IMG/VR virus record: IMGVR_UViG_3300025000_000272
Coordinates: 1 to 35,546 of that record
Length of the DNA stretch: 35,546 nucleotides
Strand: one strand, 5' to 3'
DNA from: a virus
Positions 29,795 to 35,546 of the stretch are shown piece by piece (positions within the stretch are counted from its first letter, which is position 1; every line of letters starts with the position of its first letter). Below the pieces are notes generated by a model. That model was not told where the DNA came from. It did not search any database and saw nothing but the letters and a program-made list of their open reading frames with translations. Made by a program: the position numbers and the translations under genes.

Positions 29795-30247
29795 ATGAAA
29801 ATAATTAACAAGAGAGTTTATCATACAAATGAAACAACATTGGGCATTATGAGCATCGACAGTAAGCCGTATGCATTCGTTATAGAGGATGAACCTCGTG
29901 AATTTAAAGTTAAAGGAGAAACCAGAATTCCGGCAGGCAAATACAAGCTTGCTTTACGAAAAGTTGAATCACCCTTAACGTTAAAGTACAGAAAGTTATT
30001 CCCCTGGTTTACCTGGCATATTCAGTTAATGGATGTACCCGATTTTAAGTATGTATATGTACATATTGGTAACGATGAAGGCGATTCAGATGCGTGTCAG
30101 GTAATTGGCTTTAATGCACACATTAAAAAAGCAGATTTCAGGAATAGCCAAAGCAGGGAAGCATACAAAGAATTTTATGAAAAGGTAACCCCATTGCTAC
30201 AGCAGGGCATAGAGGTTACTTACATTATACTTGACGAATTTGATTAA
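29795..30247 (+). CDS. DUF5675 protein, candidate lysis enzyme
   Basis: A 150-aa protein with the DUF5675 pattern: TLGIMSIDSKPYAFVIEDEPRE, then KGETRIPAGKYKLALRK (about 39-55) and VYVHIGNDEGDSDACQVIGF (about 87-106). The family is frequent in phages and mobile elements of Bacteroidota. The fold has been compared with cell-wall enzymes, and its catalytic role is not established. The next gene is a holin-like membrane protein, which supports a lysis role. The usual GC in the late motif reads AC here. Confidence 0.65.
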   Translation: MKIINKRVYHTNETTLGIMSIDSKPYAFVIEDEPREFKVKGETRIPAGKYKLALRKVESPLTLKYRKLFPWFTWHIQLMDVPDFKYVYVHIGNDEGDSDACQVIGFNAHIKKADFRNSQSREAYKEFYEKVTPLLQQGIEVTYIILDEFD

Positions 30248-30253
30248 TAACTA

Positions 30254-30262
30254 AAAAGGAGG
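30254..30262 (+). promoter_or_regulatory. Strong Shine-Dalgarno before the holin-like gene
   Basis: AAAAGGAGG ends 5 bp before ATG 30268. Strong sites are rare in this phage, so this gene may be translated at an unusually high or independently controlled level. Confidence 0.7.
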
Positions 30263-30267
30263 AAAAA

Positions 30268-30477
30268 ATGAAAGAATTTTTAATGGAACATGGTGCTGTG
30301 CTGATTTCAGGTGGTTTAATTCCCCTGATATGGTTTGTTGTACGTTTAACTCCATCTAAGAAGGATGATGTTATCATGAAGGCATTAATTGCAATTTTTC
30401 AGGCAGGAAAAGGAGCACTTGATGTACTTGTGCCTGACAGAAAAAAAGGTGGTGGAAAACATTCTACTAAAAGTTAG
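30268..30477 (+). CDS. Holin-like small membrane protein
   Basis: A 69-aa protein with one membrane helix (about 9-26, AVLISGGLIPLIWFVVRL), a helical middle and a basic C-terminus (RKKGGGKHSTK), the shape of a class III holin. It sits after the DUF5675 gene, forming a likely lysis pair within the baseplate region. It overlaps the next gene by 1 bp (TAGTG). Confidence 0.6.
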   Translation: MKEFLMEHGAVLISGGLIPLIWFVVRLTPSKKDDVIMKALIAIFQAGKGALDVLVPDRKKGGGKHSTKS

Positions 30478-30989
30478 TGGATACTACAGCAAGCATAAGG
30501 CCAAATGAAAACATCATTGATGTAGCCATACGCGTGTATGGCCACATCAATGGTTTGTATTTTTTGGTTAAAAAAAACAATTCAATCAGTTTTTCAAGTG
30601 AATTAAGTGCAGGTACCGAATTAATTATTGACGATAGTCTTGATTTTTCGGAAGAGAAAACCATTGACCTGACAAACATAATAGAGCAGGCCCCACAAGA
30701 ATTAAGCATTGAAAGCAATCAAAATATATTTGACATTTCAATAATTGCCTTTGGCAGCGTTGAAGGTCTGCAAAATTTGATTAAACGAAACAACATTAGT
30801 GCTTCAGAAATATTACTTCCGGGAACAATTTTAAATTCCAAAGGAAACATAAGCAATAAATCAATAGTTGATTATTGGAAAAACAAAAAAACAAAGCCAG
30901 GTACCGGTAATGCGGTGTTGGTAAATAACGAACCAGTACTCGAAGGCATTGGGTATTGGGCTATTGCAATTGATTTTAAAGTTAGCTAA
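30477..30989 (+). CDS. Tail protein with two LysM-like repeats
   Basis: A 170-aa protein starting with GTG. Residues 10-51 (NENIIDVAIRVYGHINGLYFLV, then SAGTELII) and 81-119 (NQNIFDISIIAFGSVEGLQNLI, then LPGTIL) are two copies of a LysM-like unit. In phage tails LysM-like modules occur in baseplate and tube-linking proteins; in lysis enzymes they bind peptidoglycan. Both are possible given its neighbours. Confidence 0.65.
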   Translation: MDTTASIRPNENIIDVAIRVYGHINGLYFLVKKNNSISFSSELSAGTELIIDDSLDFSEEKTIDLTNIIEQAPQELSIESNQNIFDISIIAFGSVEGLQNLIKRNNISASEILLPGTILNSKGNISNKSIVDYWKNKKTKPGTGNAVLVNNEPVLEGIGYWAIAIDFKVS

Positions 30990-30990
30990 A

Positions 30991-31803
30991 ATGGCACGAA
31001 CCGTAAACGAAATACACCAGGGAATACTTGATAGCATTGCAGCTGATGCTGTACTAAATGCAAAATTGAACAGTACCAGTAAAACTGCAATTTACAGGCT
31101 ATTTAGTTATGTAATTGCAGTGGCAATTTGGTTGCACGAAATTCTGTTTGATGAACACAACGATGAAGTAAATGCTTTATTGTCGGCTAAAGCAACCCAT
31201 AATTTAACCTGGTATGCAAACAAAGCAAAGGAATTTCAGTACGGCGATGCACTTGCTGAAGACATGGACTATTATGATGTAATTGACGAAACTAAGCAAA
31301 TAATTAGCAATTCGGCTGTAACAGAAAATGTAGGCCATTTAATTATGAAAACAGCAAAACTTAACGGCGACGAATTAGCTGCCTTAACTACGGCCGAACA
31401 TGATGCCTTTCAGCAATTTATGGAAGATGTGAAAGATGCCGGTGTTATTATTGATTACATCAGTCAGGTTGGCGATGATCTTCGCCTGGTCATGGATATA
31501 TGGTATAATCCGTTAGTTCTCGACGCTAATGGAAAATTACTTTCTGATAGCGAGGTTGAGCCGGCAAAAGATACGGTGAAAGAATTTATAAAAAACCTGC
31601 CATTTAACGGCAAATTCATCCTGGTTGAATTAGTAGATGCTCTACAGGCAACCAACGGTATAGATATTCCAACGATATTGAGTGCAGAGAGTAAATTCGG
31701 GGCAAATGATTATGCCATAATCGATGCCCAGATAATACCAGAGGCCGGTTACCTGGTAATTGATGATGCTGATTTAACAATAAATTACAGGGCAAATGTT
31801 TGA
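30991..31803 (+). CDS. Baseplate protein J-like
   Basis: A 270-aa protein. It begins RTVNEIHQGILDSIAADAVLNAKL and contains TAIYRLFSYVIAVAIWLHEILFDEHNDE, the N-terminal signature of Bacteroidota baseplate J-type wedge proteins. It is shorter than Mu gp47, and the C-terminal end is beta-rich. ATG 30991 is preferred; an in-frame ATG at 30949 lies in the previous gene. It overlaps the next gene by 8 bp. Confidence 0.65.
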   Translation: MARTVNEIHQGILDSIAADAVLNAKLNSTSKTAIYRLFSYVIAVAIWLHEILFDEHNDEVNALLSAKATHNLTWYANKAKEFQYGDALAEDMDYYDVIDETKQIISNSAVTENVGHLIMKTAKLNGDELAALTTAEHDAFQQFMEDVKDAGVIIDYISQVGDDLRLVMDIWYNPLVLDANGKLLSDSEVEPAKDTVKEFIKNLPFNGKFILVELVDALQATNGIDIPTILSAESKFGANDYAIIDAQIIPEAGYLVIDDADLTINYRANV

Positions 31804-32272
31804 TATTAACTGGGCTAATATTATAAATTGGTTGATGCATCCGGCATTACGAACAGAGTTTAATGTAAACTTTATTAATGCCTTGTTATGGCCATTTCAG
31901 GAACTTTATAATTTATTCACCAATTTTCGAAATGATAATATTTACAGGCTCAATCATTCAAGCCAGGTGTGCTATATAAGAGCCGTATTAAACGATGCAT
32001 TTGATATTACCGAAAGGCGAATTACTGTTGTAAATGCCGGGGGATTAACCGTTAATTTACTATATCCCGATTTGGATTTAAAAGAAATATTATTGCAGCC
32101 CGACCCGGACGACACGTTATTAATTTACCAGGATAGTGCCTATAATGGAGGAGAATATGATTTTATTGTAAATGTGCCATTTTCTGTATCAGAGGCTCAA
32201 TTATATCAAATGGAATCACTATTGAATAAATATAAATTAGCAAGCAAACGCTACGACATTATAACAATTTAA
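31796..32272 (+). CDS. Baseplate/tail protein I-like
   Basis: A 158-aa protein found after the J-like gene, where gpI-type proteins (Mu gp48) link baseplate and fibres. It has a tryptophan-rich N-terminus (WANIINWLMHPALRTEFNVNF) and an FDITERRITVVNAGG beta region. The assignment rests on position and size. Confidence 0.5.
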   Translation: MFDINWANIINWLMHPALRTEFNVNFINALLWPFQELYNLFTNFRNDNIYRLNHSSQVCYIRAVLNDAFDITERRITVVNAGGLTVNLLYPDLDLKEILLQPDPDDTLLIYQDSAYNGGEYDFIVNVPFSVSEAQLYQMESLLNKYKLASKRYDIITI

Positions 32273-32276
32273 AAAT

Positions 32277-33008
32277 ATGGATAATTTAAAATTAGCAGGC
32301 GAACAGGATTTTGCATTAACAGTAGATGCACTGGCATTTATGCAATCCTCATATGCATTATTAGAGCAATTAGGTGCAATTGCAGGTGTAAATTACATTT
32401 TAAGCGGCTGCGTAGTTACAGGAGGATCTGCAGCATCGGGGTATATGGTTTTAAATGGCATTTTAATGCCATTTACAGGCGGAGCAATCGGTACAACAGT
32501 AAAGATAAAAGAAACCGTTACCGTAGTTGCAGTGGGTACTGGTTCGCGTGAGGAAACCGTTTACAATGCCGAATTTGGTACATCCGGCAACCCGGCTTTA
32601 AACTTCAATTGGGGAGCGCTTGATGCAGCAAGAATAAAAACCAATCAGGCATTAAATACGCTTATTGATGCAATAAATACAAGGCTTCCGTTAACTGAAA
32701 CCACAATTGAAATAGGGCCATGGGACATGGATACAACCACTGGAGACGGCGATGAGTTTATAGCAGTGGCTCACGGTTTGGATTTGTCTAAAATAAGACA
32801 AGTTGAAGGAATTATTTATAATGATGCTATGACAATAGGACATCTTCTCCCAACGGTAAGAGTTAGCGGGGATATACAGGTATGTATATCAAGCATCTCT
32901 GAAACCTTAATTTATCTTGAACGGTTAACCGGAGGAGCATTTGACAGCTCGCTATTTGATGATGATACGATGAATAGAGGCTACATAGTTATTAAACATT
33001 TACCATAA
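32277..33008 (+). CDS. Tail fibre-region protein
   Basis: A 243-aa protein, glycine/threonine-rich and beta-rich in the middle (SGCVVTGGSAASGYMVLNG), with a C-terminal domain containing MTIGHLLPTVRVSGDIQVCISS. Composition and position identify it as a host-contact or fibre-attachment protein. No specific family was recognised. Coupled to the next gene (TAATG). Confidence 0.6.
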   Translation: MDNLKLAGEQDFALTVDALAFMQSSYALLEQLGAIAGVNYILSGCVVTGGSAASGYMVLNGILMPFTGGAIGTTVKIKETVTVVAVGTGSREETVYNAEFGTSGNPALNFNWGALDAARIKTNQALNTLIDAINTRLPLTETTIEIGPWDMDTTTGDGDEFIAVAHGLDLSKIRQVEGIIYNDAMTIGHLLPTVRVSGDIQVCISSISETLIYLERLTGGAFDSSLFDDDTMNRGYIVIKHLP

Positions 33009-34219
33009 TGTCTATACAATTACGAAATACGATTAAAGGCTGGTTTCAGACCGGGTTAAAACCAACACAGGCACAATTCCGCGATTGGATTGATTCATTT
33101 TTTCATCTCAGCGAAGATACGTTACCGGCAGCGCAAGTTGATGGCTTACAGGCTTTGCTTGATGCAAAAATTGATGAAGCCCCGCAAGATGGAAATCAAT
33201 ATGCCAGGATTGATGGCGATTGGCAGGTAGTTGAAGATAAGCGATACAAAGGATGGTATGCTACTGAGGCCGCATTAATTGCAGCCTATCCGGCAGGTGC
33301 TGATGGCTGGTCAGCCCAGGTAGGCACAACCGACACATATTGGGTGTGGGATAGCGATACATCAGCCTGGGTAAATTCAGGACAGGCAGCCTCCGGTGTA
33401 GCAACTGAAATTCATGCCGCAACCGTGAAAGCTACTATCGCCGATGACGATGAAATGGGATGGATTGATAGTGCTGCATCCTGGGTACTTAAAAAACTGA
33501 CTTTTGGCGGGCTAAAAACTAATTTAAAGGCATATTTTGATACGATATATAGTGCGGCATCATCCTGGTTGGGATTATCAGACACACCAAATGCTTATAC
33601 AGGGCAATCAGGGAAAGTAGTTGCAGTAAAAAGTACTGAAGATGGGCTTGAGTTTACCACACCTTCAGGTGGATCAGGTGGGCATGAAATACAAGATAAT
33701 GGCACACCAATGGCAACCGAACCAGCACTTAATTTTATTGGGTTTGATGTTGGAGATGATTCAGGTGTTGCTACGGAAGTAACAGGAAGATTTGGGGCAT
33801 TAATAGATGTTGATGAAACATTGAAAGAAGAAGGTTCTATTCCTGCTTATGATTCCATAAGTGGAAAAAGAATAGACCAACCACAGGAGGAATTTGATTT
33901 AATTTTAAATCTTGTTGTGACAAATTTGGATTCAACAGCCGATCAACTCCCTATCTACGTGCCAGCAGGATATAAGATAGCGGATATACACGCAAAAGAA
34001 AAAAGCGGAAATGCTTGTACTTCATTTAATATGGGAACAGTTACAACAGGAGTAGATATAATTGATGGGAGTGTAGCAATTGGAGCAAGTGGAGACCAAG
34101 ATTTAACAAGTGAAGTATTGCTAAAATATTTTAGCTCAACAGCCGATCAGAATTTATTCGTAGTAATTGTTGGAAGTGCTGTTATTGATCTGATGATTAG
34201 ATGCATTAAAATTTGGTAA
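33008..34219 (+). CDS. Tail fibre protein
   Basis: A 403-aa protein. The N-terminal module (about 1-55: IKGWFQTGLKPTQAQFRDWIDSFF) is a conserved attachment helix of Bacteroidota phage and tail-like fibres. A WYATEAALIAAYPAGADGW segment (about 83-101) with an adjacent TYWVWDSDTSAWVNSG module follows, typical of phage carbohydrate-recognition fibres. A glycine/serine linker (about 215-230) leads to a beta-rich C-terminal domain from about 290. Probably trimeric and receptor-binding. Confidence 0.8.
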   Translation: MSIQLRNTIKGWFQTGLKPTQAQFRDWIDSFFHLSEDTLPAAQVDGLQALLDAKIDEAPQDGNQYARIDGDWQVVEDKRYKGWYATEAALIAAYPAGADGWSAQVGTTDTYWVWDSDTSAWVNSGQAASGVATEIHAATVKATIADDDEMGWIDSAASWVLKKLTFGGLKTNLKAYFDTIYSAASSWLGLSDTPNAYTGQSGKVVAVKSTEDGLEFTTPSGGSGGHEIQDNGTPMATEPALNFIGFDVGDDSGVATEVTGRFGALIDVDETLKEEGSIPAYDSISGKRIDQPQEEFDLILNLVVTNLDSTADQLPIYVPAGYKIADIHAKEKSGNACTSFNMGTVTTGVDIIDGSVAIGASGDQDLTSEVLLKYFSSTADQNLFVVIVGSAVIDLMIRCIKIW

Positions 34220-34232
34220 AAAAATAGAAATC

Positions 34233-34619
34233 ATGTTAAAATTCAACAAACCATTATTCCGTATCGCTGACAATAGTGAAATAACTAATTGTTATGTAAA
34301 AGCCATGTCTTATATGGCAGTAGACCTTGATCACAGCGTAAAGATGCAATATATTTTCATGGCTGATCCGTTGAAATATACTAAGGAAAATTTGCCTTTC
34401 ATTAAGGAAAGCATTAAAGGAATTCATGATAATAAGAATGAACGTGGGTATTTTACAATTGAGAATTACTTTCCTTTCAATGAAGATGGAACAGTTAACA
34501 TAAGTCAAGCGTGGTTATTGTGGCATGCCCATGAAGCATATCGGTTACACCTGGTTGAATTACTTGGCCTGTTAGATACTGATATTGAAAACTTAATACC
34601 CACAATACAAGGACAATAA
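34233..34619 (+). CDS. Hypothetical fibre-region protein
   Basis: A 128-aa soluble protein, no signal or membrane segment, with no recognised family. It lies between two fibre genes and is coupled to the second (stop and ATG overlap, TAATGG). It could be a fibre chaperone or adaptor, which is inference from place only. Confidence 0.6.
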   Translation: MLKFNKPLFRIADNSEITNCYVKAMSYMAVDLDHSVKMQYIFMADPLKYTKENLPFIKESIKGIHDNKNERGYFTIENYFPFNEDGTVNISQAWLLWHAHEAYRLHLVELLGLLDTDIENLIPTIQGQ

Positions 34620-35395
34620 TGGCTATAAAAACGCTAAATAATAAGATTGTAAATATTAATAAAGGTAGCATATGCTCAGGTGCATCATTGCCTTATGGTT
34701 ATGCTGATACTACAAAGTCACCAATCCTTCAGCTTCAGGCAAACGTCCTTAGTCGGCAGGGAATTTTGTTAGACGGAAGTAATAATGTACTTCAATGGAA
34801 TGATGTTAGGAATAAAAACATAGCTGTTGAAGGAGCAAATGCACCTGTTTATAATTTTACAGAAATTTCTGTTTATGGTGCGATAAATGAATCATTAAAT
34901 ATTAAAGGAAATGTAGAAGAATATGGGTTTGATTCGGACATGACCTTTCATTTATGGTTTAATACACCCTCTGTTGCAGGCACGGTTTATTTAATGTCTA
35001 AATATGTAGACACAAATAATTTTTGGGGAGTTTTTTTTTCTGGAACTTCTATTGCTTTTGCAAGGCGTTATTTAGGTTCATATAATTATTTACAAGGTGT
35101 TTTGAACAATTATTTTACAATAAATGAATGGCATTTATTATCCCTTGTCATTAAAGGAACTAACGCTATGGCATTAATGGACGGAATTGTTCGTAATAAA
35201 TTTTCGATATCAGGAACTGTAGGTTCTTTAGGAGGTTCTTTTTCTCTATTTAACAGAGGTGGCGCGTTATACTCAACATATCATTGCAATTCCATATTTT
35301 TATATAATTATGCTAAGTTTGATCCTGTTTTATTTGTTAATGGTGATCAAGTATTCACACCTAAAGCTCGTAATTTTCCACGATTAACATCATAA
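34619..35395 (+). CDS. Fibre/receptor-binding protein, LamG-like
   Basis: A 258-aa protein. The middle (about 95-230) follows the concanavalin/LamG jelly-roll pattern: MTFHLWFNTPS, VYLMSKYVDTNNFWGVFFSG, INEWHLLSLVIKG, ALMDGIVRNKFSISG. Such domains bind sugars. It is the last large gene before the right end, where Mu carries the variable fibre genes. I see no inversion cassette around it. Confidence 0.75.
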   Translation: MAIKTLNNKIVNINKGSICSGASLPYGYADTTKSPILQLQANVLSRQGILLDGSNNVLQWNDVRNKNIAVEGANAPVYNFTEISVYGAINESLNIKGNVEEYGFDSDMTFHLWFNTPSVAGTVYLMSKYVDTNNFWGVFFSGTSIAFARRYLGSYNYLQGVLNNYFTINEWHLLSLVIKGTNAMALMDGIVRNKFSISGTVGSLGGSFSLFNRGGALYSTYHCNSIFLYNYAKFDPVLFVNGDQVFTPKARNFPRLTS

Positions 35396-35398
35396 GTT

Positions 35399-35515
35399 AT
35401 GAAAGTACTTGAAATAAGCAGTAAATATATATATGGCGCGACAAAGATAATGATAAGATGCAATAAAAAAACATTAGTTTTGAGTGTTATTTTTTATGTA
35501 CAATTTGATTTATAA
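35399..35515 (+). CDS. Very short ORF at the right end
   Basis: A 38-aa frame from ATG 35399 to TAA 35513-35515, 3 bp after the previous stop. It ends in a hydrophobic stretch (TLVLSVIFYVQF) and runs through the inner right-end transposase site, so its 3' codons are set by that site. Weak support; it may be fortuitous. Confidence 0.3.
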   Translation: MKVLEISSKYIYGATKIMIRCNKKTLVLSVIFYVQFDL

Positions 35516-35528
35516 ATAAGTACATTTT
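35494..35528 (-). repeat. Right-end transposase sites R2 and R1
   Basis: On the minus strand, R1 reads AAAATGTACTTA (35528-35517) and R2 reads AAATTGTACATAA (35506-35494); GTAC cores are 22 bp apart. R1 matches L1/L2 (AAAATGTAC) and R2 matches L3 (AATTGTACATAA). The bases outside R1 (35529-35546) may include the terminus and some host DNA. Confidence 0.75.
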
Positions 35529-35546
35529 GATTTGACGATTATAAAT

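Larger units (their letters stand above)
1..35546. mobile_element. Mu-like transposable prophage, nearly complete
   Basis: The window holds the full gene set of a Mu-like phage: repressor, DDE transposase, MuB-like ATPase, gp16-like and DUF3164 early proteins, terminase, DUF935 portal, MuF, ClpP-type protease, capsid, contractile sheath, tube, tape measure, baseplate and fibres. Inverted copies of a short site with core GTAC lie at both edges (21-22 bp apart within each end), as expected for transposase-binding ends. L1 starts 2 bp from the left edge, but 18 bp remain outside the matching right-end site. Either the left terminus lies a few bases outside the window or the last bases on the right are host DNA. 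No host gene or target duplication can be identified. No tRNA, rRNA or CRISPR was seen. Confidence 0.9.

Noticed and set aside
34233-35395. Fibre-gene inversion cassette as in Mu (gin/G segment)
   Set aside because: No invertase gene and no inverted recombination sites around the fibre genes were seen.
1-35546. tRNA, rRNA or attachment site for a tyrosine integrase
   Set aside because: No cloverleaf or integrase gene was found; the phage integrates by transposition.

Overview
The window is almost exactly one Mu-like transposable phage (prophage), about 35.5 kb. Putative transposase-binding sites with a core like AAAATGTAC sit at both edges. The host is probably a Bacteroidota bacterium. Composition is AT-rich, most genes lack a strong Shine-Dalgarno, the early promoter fits the Bacteroidota pattern TTTG-N19-TAnnTTTG, and the families (BT0820-like HAD protein, DUF3164, DUF2586-like sheath, DUF5675) are those of Mu-like phages from that phylum.

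Layout. 1-546: non-coding left end with transposase sites L1-L3, three 12-bp tandem repeats and nested inverted repeats. 547-1063: a CI-like repressor on the minus strand and a divergent early promoter with two operator-like repeats. 1064-9424: early operon on plus, holding a small HTH protein, a free copy of the transposase N-terminal domain, the DDE transposase, a MuB-like ATPase, a RecA-like ATPase, a gp16-like protein, DUF3164, a HAD phosphatase and many small unknown proteins. 9449-10890: an accessory island of tiny genes separated by long imperfect palindromes built like integron attC sites. 10895-12545: a lipoprotein-like gene, a structured intergenic segment and two antirepressor-type genes, closed by a terminator.

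The late genes form two divergent blocks. The minus block, read from 21515 down to 12619, carries small and large terminase, gp36-like, DUF935 portal, MuF with a C-terminal nuclease-like domain, tape measure, gpG-like and a tail-completion-like protein; one membrane-protein gene (13705-14127) lies in the opposite direction inside it. The plus block (21710-35395) carries ClpP-type protease/scaffold, capsid, a secreted-looking protein, sheath, tube, tail chaperones with a programmed -1 frameshift, baseplate, a lysis cassette and fibres. The two blocks share a 190-bp spacer containing a 23-bp palindrome.

Strongest observations: (1) cassette-like genes in which the start of each cassette is complementary to the 5' arm of its own following palindrome, a hallmark of integron cassettes; (2) a slippery heptamer at the tail-chaperone stop followed by a perfect 13-bp long-range stem; (3) a second slippery heptamer just before the portal stop that would fuse portal to a MuF gene with no ATG; (4) a MuF C-terminus resembling a CdiA-type nuclease toxin; (5) a duplicated transposase end-binding domain separated from the transposase by one in-frame stop codon. 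All family names come from reading the translated sequences; no database search was run.
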